Origin: Progne subis subis
Lineage: Eukaryota; Chordata; Aves; Passeriformes; Hirundinidae
Assembly: GCA_022316685.1 (NCBI GenBank)
Contig: JAKJHU010000030.1
Span: 17,754,893-17,818,892 of the forward strand
Reading direction: 5' to 3'
Length of the DNA stretch: 64,000 bases
The position numbers were made by a program, and so were the translations under genes. Every line of letters starts with the position of its first letter. Within the stretch, counting starts at the first letter, position 1. Positions 27,593 through 41,164 of the stretch are shown piece after piece. The notes beneath the pieces were generated by a model. That model saw only the letters and a list, made by a program, of their open reading frames with translations, did no database searches and was not told the origin of the DNA.

Positions 27593-30500
27593 AACCCATG
27601 TCTGACACCACGTCCAGATCTCCCCACAAAGGTACACCAAGGTTCCTCGCCTGCTCTTTTTAATTCTCGGTTTTGGAGCACCAGCTTAATTTCCCTGTTA
27701 ATAAAAACTGTTTTTTCCTACACAGTTTCTTTCTGTTCACAAATTCAGGAGTCTCCTTCATTTGTCACTCAGTTGCCCAAAAATCAATTAATTGTATGAA
27801 CCTCAACATCTGAGTGATTTTTTAGGGGCTTTGGTGAACTGAATCTTTTGTCAAACTCTTTTGCAAATATTGCCACCCTTGAGCTCTCGTCTGTGGGGAG
27901 GAAGAGAAGATAGTGAAATGAAATCATACGTCCCATGAGAGCAACCACTATTTGGTACGTCAGCAATTCAGGGATATGCAGTAAGGGATTTTAGAAACTG
28001 CAAAACTTTCTCATGAGACTTCTTTCACTGTAGCTCTTGGAGTGATATCATAGAATTCTTAGGAGAGGGCATACTTTTCATAATCAAAAGTAAAAGCAGT
28101 ATGGCCTCACTCATTTCTGGAGAGATAAACTTGATTTTTACATTTGAAGGAGAAAGGTGAATAAAACCCAGGAAGAAGCAAATATAAAACAGCAAAGATA
28201 AAGCTAGAGTTCAAAATTCTGTAAGTTTATTGTCTGACAACTCCCATAGAGTCAGAGAGGACAAAAATGCATAAGTGCTTGCTGGGCTTTTAATGAGTAT
28301 TTTTTAATTAACCAGTCAGATGAGACAGTTAAATTCCAAACTGAGTATGCATTATTATGAAAATCAGAAAGTGGGTTAAAAAAAGAGATAAAATACAGCA
28401 AATACCCTTTATTTTTATGCCAACAAGGCTTTAAATCAAATCCTACTGGAGAGATAATTTTTCAGCAGAAAGATAAGATTTTATTGCTTCCAGACATTTA
28501 CTCTAACCCTGAGTACTCTCTTGCTCACACTGTTTCAAATCTACCCACAGCAGAAATCATTGCAGTAGAGTGGTTCTCAGCTCTGGAGTTCAACTACCTC
28601 TCTGCAGACTTAAACTCCTCTTTCTGGAGGCTGTGCCACAGCAGAAGCTCAGATGATCTCAGAGCAGTGTGGAAACCCTCATGAAGATTTATTTCCTCAT
28701 CCTGAGGCAAGAGTATCTCTCTGCACATCTGAAGGCCAGCTTAGCCCTGGTCTGCTATCAAGTGGTTGTTCATATTGGCATAGGCAAAGGGCAGAACTCA
28801 ATGGTTATAATACAGAAGAAAGTTCTTGTGGGAAGAGGAGAGATCCACATAATAATTCCTGCTGCTCTGTTGAGGCTCTTTGACGGATCAGAGGTTATCT
28901 CAGATTCCCAGATCCCAGACACCTCTGCTGTGTTGTGGTCAGGTGTTCACAGTTCAAAGGGACTGGCATAGCAAGCACCAAGCCCCAGTGATGGTGTTGC
29001 AGATATTCTTGACTCATCTGCCTTCTGACTGTCAGTCCAAGGGAAACATTTAATGCCTTCCTCATCTGAGATTTTTAGATTATTTTATTAATTTCTGTGT
29101 TAAATTGATTTTAGTAGCAGCTGTGAGCACTCAGCATTTGAGTAAGTTGGACCCTGGGGTTTGCTGCTTGACTCCTTCCCAGTAAAAAGAGGAGCTCAGA
29201 GAACAATGCCTTCTGAAGTGGTTTTGTCCATGATCACACAAAATCAATAGCACAGGGAAGTGGATAATCCAGTTCTTCAGTTCTATATGTCATCCTACTG
29301 AAACTGCCTTTCTGTTGCAGGAAGCAAAGGAAGTTCTTGCAATAAGCCAAACAAATTATTCTCCTGTATGAGTTTGGCTCAATTCAAGGACAAAAAAGCA
29401 AAATAATTCATGATCAGGTATTTAAATAGGGTGTTGTAATGCTTATGCATAAATCATCGTTCCCAGAGCCATATTGACTGTGATGTTTCCTTATTTCTAA
29501 GTGCTTTACTTTGTACCCTCAAGCATTCATCAGTCTCCATTAAAGTTATTTTTGTACAGACAAGGAAAGGAGAAAGTTATTCTAATTTAATTGCTTCCAC
29601 TGTCAGGACTGATAGGTTTAAACCATATCAAGGGAAAAACTGTGTCTATCAGAAGTCTATAGGTGGTTCAGAGCATAGACCTTTTGGGTTTAGGACTCCA
29701 ATGCTCCACATCATGTATAGACATTAATACTCAAGCAAAATAAACATCAGCTGTACAGAAGATCATATTGATATATAAGAAATTATTATGTTTTCATTCT
29801 TATTTAGAAACATGAATTGCTAAGGGCCTTTGGGCTTGGTTTCCAGTTTTATTTCTTCTGTCTGCTTGTCCCGCCATGACTTTCTGTTAATACACAACAT
29901 CATGTACTTTTGAGAGGATTCTACTGTATAAAAATAGATCTATAAAAATGTATGTAGAGATGCAACTCAATATGGGAAAGAGTAAAACCAGCACAGTTTC
30001 ACCTTTCCGCGAGGCTAAAGCTTAGGATGTGTAAGAGAGACTATTTAGCTACACTAGGTTCTACAGAAAATGTCAATAAATATTTCAACTGTTCTGTGAA
30101 AGTAACTCATCATCCTGGCTTGAAGATAGACATGATTAGGTGATGTCTTCCTGATCTCATGTGTGATGCCAGAGAAGACAGTGAATAGCTCTTAGAGCCA
30201 GCAACATGCCATATGTCAGTACTGTTGGTAAGGCTGTCTCAGGTGTAACCTCTCAAGAGCACATTGCAGATTCTCAGGTCATCGTGTGCTGAATGCCCTT
30301 GGCCAAGTTTCTGAACATCCTGAAAGAGGGGGAGGTGGAACACACAGCTCTGCTGGATTCATGGCCAATAATCAATAATATGAATGAGAAATTAACAGGC
30401 CATAGCAGGTATATTTACCATGCTGAACTATATACCTCCTTTGTGAGAACAACCTCCTTACAGGGCATTTAGGTTTCTTCTTCTCACAGTGAAATTTCCA

Positions 30501-30936
30501 GAGTCACAATCACCCCTGGAGTGAATCACAGCTCGCTCCAGTGAGCTGATCATCTGAATCTTTCACATTTTCATTACTGCATATTCCTTAATGAAAACTT
30601 TAATAAAATCTGTGAAATCTAACAGCAGTGTATAAAAAGGATGAAATTTCCAATTTGGGAGAAAGCGGCCTCATTTTAGTCCTGGCAGCAAATATTAAAA
30701 ATGGAATTAAATCCAAAAGAAGGAAAAACTAAGAAAATGTGATTATATGTACCCAACAGAGCTAGAATCCATATAATATTTCCAACTACTTTTCATTATA
30801 CTACTCCAGTGAAGGGCACACTAGGTTGGCAAACTAGTGTATTTTGCAAACAGTTTGGCCAAAGGGCATCTGTTATTTATTTCTACTAAAATGCTACTTG
30901 CAGGGTAAGAATTTAAGTAATGACAAACACAGCAAT

Positions 30937-30961
30937 TTTTTTTTTTTATATATATATATAT
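30937..30961. repeat. T-run followed by (TA)n
   Basis: About 11 T followed by a short TA dinucleotide run. A similar TA run lies at 32347-32364. Confidence 0.85.
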
Positions 30962-31763
30962 CAATGTATGCAGTAACTAATTGCAGACATAAACTCTGTC
31001 TTTGGAGAGAAAAAATGTATTCAGTAGACCATTGACCTATGTCAGAGCCTTTAGAAAATAAAACTGTCTAGACCTGATTTATTTTGCTTTATTCAAAACT
31101 TGTTATTTGATATCAAATGAAGTCTTGGACTTAAACCACACACATTGCTTCCCTGAACCTTCTCACATATATACACCTGCTACTTACAACTTTATTGCAG
31201 AGAGGAACTCTCTACTTTAATGTTTTAAATTAATTTTTCCAGCAGAGGCAATACTGCACAACATTCAGATTTGTGTTCCAGTGATTTAACAAGGATGTGA
31301 GCAATGGCCAGTGGCAGTGTGTGACCTAAGCAGATGAGATTGTCAGATACAAATAAATGAGATTTGTGGTGGTTTGATTGGTTTTTTTATTTTTTCTAAA
31401 TTACTATTTTGCTACTGCAGGTAAGAAAATTGTAAGACAGGAGATGTACTTTGGAAAACAATTGCTGCTGCAGGCAGGAAAGTATCAGTGCAATGCGCGT
31501 ATACTGCAGGCTTCTTTCCCAAAGTCCTGTTCTGTTTCCAGTGCTAGTTTCACAGACCTTCAAATTACACATTAGAAAAGAGAGACAAAAGAAAAAGTTT
31601 TAAAAAATGGTACAACCACAGACATAACACCACTTAAATTAAACTCCATTTATATATTGCTGTAAGTTCTGCTTTACTATTTTATAATACCTAAACTCAA
31701 ATAGGTTGAAATACTTACAAAATATCTGCATCAAATATCCCAGGAAAACTTCAGCTAGTAATT

Positions 31764-31789
31764 AAAAAAAAAGAAAAAAAAAAAAAGAG

Positions 31790-31834
<45 letters not shown>

Positions 31835-31847
31835 AAAAAAAAAAAAA
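31764..31847 (+). repeat. 84-bp near-pure A-tract
   Basis: 84 bases of A interrupted by only five G. A retroposon tail on the plus strand is one possibility, but no LINE, SINE or processed gene was recognised to the left. An expanded A-tract or an assembly-sensitive homopolymer is equally likely. Confidence 0.93.
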
Positions 31848-34800
31848 GACCTCTGATTATCTTTGTTTATAAACTTCCACCTCTGGAAGAAGCCCCACCA
31901 TCTGACTGTGGGCACCTGTACCTGGATGCGTAAGGTAGAACAACTTTCCCTGGAGGTAAACAGGTCTATAAAGATGGTTGGACTGTTGGTACTGGACAAT
32001 ACATGCATTTTGGACTATTGCTCAGCATTACCTGTGGGAATAGATGGCTCTTCTCTCTTTGTGTATAGAGCCCGAAGGCAGGAAGATTTCCTAGAGTGGA
32101 CCACTGAATTTGATGCCCAATGTGAGGAGGTGTGAATATATTTATTTGTATGGATGAGCTGACCTACTATAAACTTCTACACTTGACCTGGTTATCTCAG
32201 ATGCTTGCACAGGCAGTGAGAGAAACACAGTAACACACACCTCAAATGAAAAGGAGGAGTCTGAAAGTGTACACAGAAATTTTGCTTCAAAAATGCTATG
32301 TCTTTACACTGACTAAATCAGGAATTTTAGGTTTTACATCAGATTTTATATATATATATATATAATGCTCTGAATAAGTTTAGCATAACCTAAAGTTAAG
32401 TGGTGTGCAGGGCTGAAGTCCATCCTACATATCCAGAATAAAACTGCCCACTGAATCCTATCAAACTTTTAGTAGCTCATTTTCAGGCAGGTTCCAGTGT
32501 TATCAGAAACATAATTTTACAATGTGTTATTTATTAACTGCGATATTTCCACTGTTGAAAAAAATCTTTAATAAACAACGAGTTAACCTTTTTCTATTGT
32601 GAGAAAAAGACTTGGAAACTGCAATATTGGGGTTTCCAATACCTCCGAGGATCCAGCCCTGTTCAGAGAGATGGCTTAAAATTATGTAGTGAGACAACTT
32701 CTCTGGACATGCTTTGTAAAATAAAAGGTTTTAATGAACAATGAAAATAATAAACATAAACAAACAAATAAATGTAAGTCAAACACAGTTCGAGAATATT
32801 CTGACACTGGTAAGGCTGTCCAAAGAAGCTCTTCAGTTCTTTTGTGTAATCCCTTTAGTACTTAATAGTCTAGGTGGGTTCCAGTGGCAAATTGCCAATA
32901 AGGAGAGGTACAGATTTGAAGGACAGTGACCAGGTCCAACAGGTGCTTCTCTCTTGGCATTGAGACTATTACAAAGAGAAAGACACAGAACTTTCTAGTT
33001 TGGTTTTCTTATATGTCTAAGGTGAGCTGAAACCCTTTTCCTTATACAGAAATGCTCACGTAGGAGTGGGTGGTGCATTACAACACTGCAAGTCTGTTAG
33101 GACTGTGATAAATAAATATAAGCCTTGTTTTAAATAATTATATACAAGATCCAAAAGTATTCCAGGCTAATTTTGAAAATAACTCTGTGAGAACTCTTTT
33201 GATCTGCCCAAACAGAAATTGAACAATGACTGATAGAATCTACAGATTTTGTTGAAGTAAAAGTTTCAAATTTGGATACCTAAAGGGAGGTCTAACATCC
33301 ACATTCTGATAACTAAATGATTTACTGATGAACTTAACAAATTCAGTTTAATAAACATGATCCATCTGCCTAAACACAGGGATACTGCTGTTTGAGACAT
33401 GCTCTCAGGGTCTCACTGTGACCCTAACTCCTGTGCCACAATGTTTATGAGGAACCCTGCTGTCCCAGCTGGACACTGGAAATCAAACATCACTGTCCCA
33501 GGTTGGGGAAGTGACCCTGGTCTATCGAGGCAACACAAAACATAGGAGTGTTTTCTCCTAGGACCTGGAAATCATGTCCCTCTCTGTTGATGCCATTCTG
33601 TAAGCAAACAAATCAGAGAAGTATAACCTCAGCTACTGGAGTAATACTCTTAATGGAATAGTGCCTTAATGTAAGGGTACTTTGGAGCTCTGTGTGGTCC
33701 CTTATACTAATGGAGATTGCTGGTCACATTTAATGTCTTTAGTAAAACATCCAATCTCTGTGGGATTGCAATTATGCATAAAGAGGCCAGGGAATGAACA
33801 AACAGATCTCACTGCAGGCGAGTGAGATCAACTCAATTTTGTCAGAGGTAATGAGTAAAGGGGCTGCAGGTTCAACAGTGTGCTGCTCTTTGCTACCAGG
33901 AATAACTCATTCTGCTGTGTTATCTTTCACCACACAGGGTACCCAGACTCCACAGGCCCCAATATCTGTCAGTCAGAACAGTGTCTTTGCTGGTTCCCAG
34001 GGATATTTGGATCCTTGAAGGAAAATGCTGAATAAGCCCAGAGAGTGCAACGTGTTCTGGGCACAGCTGGCAGAGTCCCTGCAGCAGTCCTAGTGCAGGT
34101 GTGACATTCATGTGTACAAGGCATGTGCAGTCTCACCTGCCCTCAGTGTGTCAGGCTCAGTAGTCACGAACTGCAGCAGATTTCACCAACAGAAAGGAGA
34201 GAACCCTAAGGCTCACCCGGACATTAGTCAGCCAAAGCCATGGCACTGAGTAGCACTCAGCCCTGTTTTTCCTCTGTAGATTTCGCTTGTTCCTGCTCTC
34301 AAAATATTTATCAAAGACCTTTCAAAATGCTAAGTTATGAGTCTTAATATATATGTTGTTAGTAGTCTCTCCTTTATCCACTACACTGATGAAATACAAA
34401 AAAAAGAAACCTCCAAGGGAGTATGATGATGTAACTTTCTTCTGCAAGGGTCAGACTGGATGTTCCCTCTGTAGATACCCTTCAGACATTTGTTATTTTG
34501 GCTGCAGTTGCTTACATATGACATTTACTACCTTCTGTTTTAGAAGAATAGGTATTTTGAAGATAAAATGCATATTTCTGTAGATTATTTTTCCCCTGCC
34601 TTACTCTCCCTTAGAATTTTCAGGTGTATCTGATTTGGGTCTGATGAATTTTATTACTCTGTAAGTTACTATTTCAACATTTCAGTATTTCAGTATCTAA
34701 AATGTTTCCTTCTCCATGCCAGGAAATAACAAATTAAAGATAAATATTAACTCAGAAGTCTCCTTCATGAAAATTCTACAAAAACTGGTAAGCCTCTCAT

Positions 34801-37800
34801 CTATATGCTTATATTCCTTCATAGAACTCTTTAGCCCCTGATGATTCAATGCAATTATTGGTCTCTTTCAGACACCCTTATTTTCATTTGTTCTCATACC
34901 ATTAGCTATTTATTCTTTGAAATCCATCTTGGCCTTCCTAATTTTCTTGTTACTTAACAGCTGTTTACTTAATTTTCTGTTTATTGGCTTCATTAGGGCC
35001 ATATAATAAAGGATTTTTGTTTGACTTATTTTGTAATTTGGAAGTCACCATTTATTAACATCAGATAACTTCTGTCCTCCTGTTCCTCCTTTCCCCTTTT
35101 GTTTGTGCTGCCTAGTTCCCCTCTAAATTTGATTTGTAGAATGTGGGGATTTTTTATAATCGACTTTGCCAGTTGCTATATCTTTAACTGTGGAATAATT
35201 TGACTCATTTAATGGGTTTTCCTTAATCTTTCTTATAAGGTTTTGGGTCCATGTTGCTACTTTTGTAATTTCTCTCGTGTCTTTGAGTGGAAAGGAACTA
35301 AGATGTGTTAGCAGTTATTTTAGGGGCTCAGGACTCTGACCTGTGCTAAGAAGGGGGTCTCCATAAGAGGCTCCTCTCAGTCCCAGAGTCTGTCTCTCTA
35401 AGGAAGGAAACTATCCAACACCAAAATCAGAGCAGTTGAGGGAATGCCTAATTTCCAGTCACTGCAGTTCACTTTCCGAGGCCTCACTAAAAATTTACCT
35501 TCTTTGGTGTTTTAAACTGCATCTTTTGACTACTGGACTATGCAATGAAATGATTTAGTAAACATTATCCTTCTATAAAGATGAGAAAGTGAGGTAAGAG
35601 ATAACATAAATTACTGGAGATCACCTCTAAAAGTCTTTTCATACTGGCTCTTTTTGAATTATTTTCAATATGCTGCCTCAGATGAGGACAAAAACGTGGA
35701 AGAATGAGGATGCCACTAGCAGGTCTGCATATTCCACATCCCTTTTTGTGACCCACATTTTAAAGAGACTATCTACTTGCTGCCTGAACAATTTGTAGTA
35801 TGAACATGATATACTCCAAGAGTGTCCAGATGCAGTCTGTGCATTTCAGTGAGCAAGGCTCTCTCTCCATTTCTGGCCACAGTCAGGTTTAGTGGAAATT
35901 AGAAGGTGTTATATTTTCAATGACAAATTAAAAAAAAAAAAAAACTTCTGACCTCATGGGTCACTAAGGCAATACACTGCTTAATGCTCACACAGTATAA
36001 TATGACAATGTTGCTGTTCCCCTTCAGTGAATTCTTAAAACTGCATTTCTCCATTCTTGTGCTTGAAAAAGTTAATTGTCTTTTTCCCTTCTATTTTGAA
36101 ATGGGAAGATATGTGGTGATAGAGTCTCCTAATGGTCATGCAGAATGACATGTTTGCTTACAGTAATTTGTGCAAATTGGAAATCTACTTTTCTTCTCAG
36201 GAAATTAAATCATTCCCAGTGTTGACACATGTTCCCAGACAGCTGAAATAAATGGACAGTTCACATTTCTTGGAACCATGCTGCAGGCAGCCTGCAAACT
36301 TATCTGTTATTACTTACAGGTAGTCAATCAGTTGTGAACCAGTGCCACACAAGGTGAATGAAGGCTTTGGAGTTGCTGTGTATCTGCTGGTGCCCTTAGA
36401 AAGCTGGTGTGAATCACTGCAGAGAAGGCTGAGTGTAAGGCAGTGGAGCAATCCCCTTCCACTCAGGCAGAGAGGGAGCACTTGTCTAGGCTCACCTCCA
36501 TCACTGTGTATTTGCCTTATGTTGTAATTTTGCCTGATACATGCAGAACATTGATTCATACCACCATTACAAATTTCCTGACTCATTCACTCCTCCCTTT
36601 CAGTTTAATTTTATTTTCAGTCTCATAGAATTTATCTCCCAAGGTGTGTTTCATTATCATAAGTGGAAAAGATTAGTTGATTATGTCATATGTAAGAATG
36701 AAGACAAAAGCTAGTCATGCATGGAATCTTATTATTACAAACCCACCATGTGTCTGGAAAGTTGTTCATTTTCAGTCCTAGATTTCTTATTATATCTGCA
36801 GAAACTATGTAGAGAATTTCCAAATTCAAGTGGTTAATGCAATTTGCCAGGTAATGCAAACAGTGAGATTTTTTTTTTCTTTTTTTTTTTTTTAGAAAAA
36901 CATCAGCTCTATTTCATAAACTTTTATCTAGATATAGCCAATGCATCATGAATTTAGTTATTTCTTAATATACTTTAAAATCACTTGGGTTTTTTTAGCA
37001 GAAATAATGAAATTAAGAAGCTGTGGGATCTGTAAATTTTACATATTCTTAGTGACATGTGCATATAATTTTTATGTTGTATATTATTAGCTTTTTAGTC
37101 TTGAATGACAATCTCCCTGAATGTCAAAAACCCCAACCCAGAAAGAATTTTGTTGCATGCTATTTCTATTAATGAAATATGAGAGCAATTATAATTTTAT
37201 GCTTTCCTTGAGGGAGTAACAATAGTTCTGACTGAATATCTTCAGTATATTAGAAAAGCTATGATAAATTATGCATAGTATAAATATAATTAAACATTAC
37301 CCAAAGGCTTGTTATTACTTTCAGACTCATCTCTCTCTTCACATTCTCTGCCCTTTCCATATGATTTCATATCTCCACACACAACAGGTTGTTGTTATAT
37401 TTGGACTTTGCTTGGATCTCAGCAGCCATTGGGCACTGACTCCATCTTCAAGACTCTTATCCAAATACTATGGGTAATTTGGCTTTGATGTGTAGAAAGA
37501 TAAAATAAGGATATCTTGTTTTGCTTTGTGTTTTCAAATAAGGTAGCAAAGATAGCATGCTTTGAAAGTTAAATGATAGTTCAGCTGTTCTGAACAGGGA
37601 TTCCCAGGCCTCAAGGACGTGGAGTTTCCATCCATGGAGGTGTGAGCACAGAACAATGGGCTCATCTTGTGGATCACAAAAGCCAGTGAGTATTCTGAAA
37701 GCAGTAGGAAAATGTGGATATGTTTGATTTCCCCTCTTTTGTTCATACAAAAGCACAAGGGCTCAATGCAGGAGCCTCTAGGTGAAACTCCATGGCCTGT

Positions 37801-37912
37801 ACTAGGCAGATGTTTAGTATAGCTCATTGAATGGTCTTTTAAATGAGCAAAGACACCGGCAACATTTCTATTCCTCAATACATAGAAAGATAAAAGGTAT
37901 TTCACGGAATCA
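31848..37912. other. 6 kb of noncoding sequence
   Basis: No gene or repeat family supported. A 90-codon frame at 31863-32135 (plus) directly follows the A-tract and is not recognisable. A-run at 35931-35944 and a T-rich run at about 36871-36893. Confidence 0.45.
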
Positions 37913-37974
37913 CAGAGCCACTAGGTTGGAGGAGACCTTCAAGACTGAGTCAAATCCATGCCCTAATTCCACAT

Positions 37975-40900
37975 CTAAACCATGGCACCAAGTGCCACAT
38001 CCAATCTTTTTTTAAACACATTCAGGGATGGTGACTCCACCACCTCCCTGGGCAGACTGTTCCAGTACTTTACCACTCTTTTCCTAATATCTAACCTATA
38101 TTTCCCTATTTGGTGCACCTTGAGACTGTGTCCTCTTGTTCTGTCAGTTGCTGCCTGGTGAAAGAGACCAACCCCCAGCTGTCTACAACCACCCTTCAGG
38201 AAGTTGTAGAGAGTGATAAGGTCACCTCTGAGTCTCCTTTTCTCCAGGCTAAACAACCCCAGCTCCCTCAGTTGTTCTTCACAGGGTTTGTGTTCCAAGT
38301 CCCTCACCAGCCTCATTGCCTCCTCTGGACACTGCCCAAGCATCTCAACGTCCTTCCTAAACTGAGGGGCCAGAACTGGACACAGCACTCGAGGTGTGGC
38401 CTGACCAGTGCAGGGTACAGGGGAAGAATGACCTCCCTGCTCCTGCTGGCCACACCATTCCTGATACAGGCCAGGATACCACTGGCTCTCTTGGCCACCT
38501 GGGCACACTGCTGGCTCATGTTCAGCTGCTGTCACCAGCACCCCCAGGTCCCTTTCCTCCTGGGCACTGTCCAGCAACACCTTCCCCAACCTGTAACATC
38601 AGAAGGGGTTATTGTGGTCAAAATGCAGGACTCAGCACTTGGGCTTATTAAACTTCGTCTTGTTAGACTCTGCCCATCCATCCAATTGTTCCACATCTCT
38701 CTACAGAGCCCTCCTACCTTCCAACAGATTGACACATGCTCCCAGCTTAGTGTCATCTGCAAATTTACTAATGAATTTGACAATTCAATACCCTCATCCA
38801 TATCATCAATTATCAAGGTTCCTTGCTCTTGGGGTCAAATCTTGGCTAGCTCCCGACCGTAGTGTTACCCTGATAATGGGCTCAAGGTAAAAGACAGAGG
38901 TGCTCTTTTTCTTCCTTGGGACCATGATCCCACATGTTTATTGTAGAACTCACGGCCCAGGTAGAGCAGAAAGAGGAGGAGATTTTTATCTCCGGGAATT
39001 TTAAAACCGGGGGGAAAGAGGCAGGGAGAGGAAGCACAACCAATGGGAAACAACCAGAGGGGGGTGGGGGGGGTGGGGCATAGGGAGGGGCTGACCAGAG
39101 GATACCAACACCAGCACTTAGAGGGGGTATAGAACACACCATGTACAAAATATAACAAAACTGGTTTTGTGTGCAAATATGATAAACCATCCAGTGCAAT
39201 CTAATAACAAAAATGAACTATTTAGCGCACAACAGCAATCAATAAAAATATTGAACAAAACTGGCCCCAGCACAGGCCCCTGAGGGACATCACTAGTGAC
39301 TGGCCCCAGCTGGATGGAGCACCGTTCACCACCACTCTCTGGGCCCGGCCATGCAGCCAGTTCCTAACCCAGCACAGAGTGCTCCAAGCCATGGGCTGTC
39401 AGCTTGTCCAGGAATGTGCTGTGGGAGACAGTGTCAAAAGCCTTGCTGAAATCCAAATAGACAACATCCACAGCCCTTCCTGCATCCACCAGGCGGGTCA
39501 CCTGGTCATAAAAGGAGGTCAGGTTGGTCAGACATGACATACACCTCCTAAACCCATGCTGACTGGGCCTGAGACCCTGGACATCCTGTATATTCTGTGT
39601 GATGACACTCAGAATAAACTGTCATTACATTACGAGGTACTGAGGTCAGGCTGACTGGTCTATAATTACCAGGATCCTCCCTCCCCCACTTTTTGCCAAT
39701 GGACATCACACTAACCAGCTTCCAGTCATCTGGAACATTGCCAGTGAGCCAGGGCTGTTGGTAAATGATGGAGGGTGGCTTTGCAAGCTCATCTGCCAGC
39801 TCCCTCATCACCCTGGGATGGATCCCATCCCATCCCCTCCAATCTCATCCCATCCCCAAAAATTATGAACCTCCAAGCATCTCAACAGATCTCTGACTAC
39901 CTCCTGAATAACAGGGGGACCATTCTTCTCCCTGACACCATCTACCAACCCAGGAGGATAGTTGTCCTGAGGACAAGTCATCTTCCTCCTAAAGACTGAG
40001 GCAAAGAAGGTGTTAAGCACTTCTGCCTTCTCCTCATTTACAGTTACTATGTTCCTTCCCACATCCAATTAAAAAAAAGAAAAAGTTGCTCTTACCCGTC
40101 CTTTTAGCATTAACATATTTGTAAAAACCTTTTTTATTGTCTTTTACAAAAGTTGCCAAATTAATTTCAAACTGAGCCTTGGCCTCTCTAATCTTTTTCC
40201 TACATGCCCTAGCAACCCCCTTAAATACTTCCTGAGAGACCTGACCCTCCTTCCAAAGATGATAGAACCTCTTTTTATTCCTAAGCTCCTTAAAAAGTTC
40301 CTTGTTGCCCATCCAGGCTGGATGTTTTCCTCGTCAACTCATCTTCTGGCACACAGGGACAGTCTGTTCCTGTGCCTCAAGATCTCTCTTTTGAAGTCCA
40401 GCTTTCTTGAACTCCTTTGTTTTTAAGGACTGCTTCCCAAGGAACTCTCTGAATAAGACTCCTAAATAGGCCAAAGTCTGCCCTCCAGAAGTTCAGTGTA
40501 AGTGTCTTTTTAATGTTCCTCCCAGTTTCACCAAATTTAAGAACTCTATAATTCCATGATCACTATGCTCCAAGCAGCCTCCAACCACCACATCTCCCAC
40601 CAGCCCTTCTCTATTTGCAAACAACAGATCTAATATAATCCCTCTCCTGGTGGGCTCACACATCAGCTGTGACAAAAAGCTGTCCTCCATGCACTCTAAA
40701 AATTTCCTGGACTGCCTCTTTTCTGCTGTATTAAGTTCCCAGCAGATGTCTGGCAGGTTGAAGTCACCCACAAGAACAAGGGCTGATGATCCTGAAACCT
40801 TCTCCAGCTGCTTACAGAATAAGTTGTCCACCTCTTCCTCCTAGTTGGGTGGACAATAATAGTCTTCCAGTAGGATGTCAGCCTTGTTGGCCTTCCCCTG

Positions 40901-41164
40901 AGTTCCCACCCACAGGCATTCAGCTTCATCATTAGTTTAAATTCCCATGGTATCGAAAGCCTCCCTAATATAAAGGGGCACCCTGACACCTCTTCTCCCT
41001 TTCCTGTTTCTTCTGAAGAGCTTGTAGCCATCCAGTGCAGTGCTCCAGCTATGTGAGTCATCCCACCACATTTCTGTGATGGCAATTGCATCATAGCTCT
41101 GCTGTTGCACCATGACCTCCAGCTCTTCTTGTACATTTGTACATATGAGCAAAAATGTTTCCAT
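37975..41164 (-). pseudogene. CR1 ORF2 remains (endonuclease and reverse transcriptase)
   Basis: Broken reading frames of the CR1 replicase. The endonuclease starts in frame 41164-40937 (QEELEVMVQQQSYDAIAIT, then WWDDS). It continues after a frameshift in 40831-40493, where the conserved GDFN (40757-40768) and SDH (40556-40564) catalytic-site motifs are still readable. The linker is open at 40312-40034 (LFKELRNKKRFYHLWKEG). The reverse transcriptase begins around 39700 with NYRPVSLTSVP and continues with a DFSKAFDTVSH-like segment near 39430. After the inserted LTR comes the FADD active-site motif at 38752-38763. The last 204 codons (38589-37975) remain open, with the typical [14 protein letters not shown] and YWNSLPREVVES boxes. 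At least four frame changes and the insertion make it non-functional. Confidence 0.9.
38811..39237 (-). mobile_element. LTR inserted in CR1 reverse transcriptase
   Basis: A 427-bp block absent from the CR1 consensus and flanked by ATCAAT on both sides (38805-38810 and 39238-39243), a 6-bp target duplication typical of ERVK-type integration. On the minus strand it begins TGCTGTTGTG, has a C-rich U3 middle, a TTTTAAAA box near 38998-39005 and AATAAA at 38937-38942. It ends ...CCTTGATA, not the canonical CA, so the 3' end has mutated or the LTR proper ends at 38862 (GGTAACA). No retroviral gene is attached, so it is a solo LTR. It is younger than its CR1 host. Confidence 0.82.

Larger units (their letters stand above)
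26641..31763. other. Noncoding sequence with small simple repeats
   Basis: No gene supported. The 138-codon plus frame at 27189-27605 runs into the CA-rich repeat and has no known domain. An AATAAA at about 27701, after a mildly GC-rich stretch, could belong to an unrecognised LTR, but nothing else confirms this. Frames at 28.5-29.0 kb (up to 100 codons) are unrecognised. Confidence 0.4.

Noticed and set aside
27600..27790. Possible LTR 3' end (AATAAA near 27701 after a GC-richer stretch)
   Set aside because: No terminal TG/CA pair, duplication or family wording could be confirmed.
28653..28971. Overlapping 76- and 100-codon plus frames
   Set aside because: No recognisable domain, no splice or promoter context; lengths are at chance level for 64 kb.
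38110..38862. 250-codon plus-strand frame, the longest in the window
   Set aside because: It is the antisense of the CR1 ORF2 C-terminus, and its right end runs into the inserted LTR. No protein family matches.
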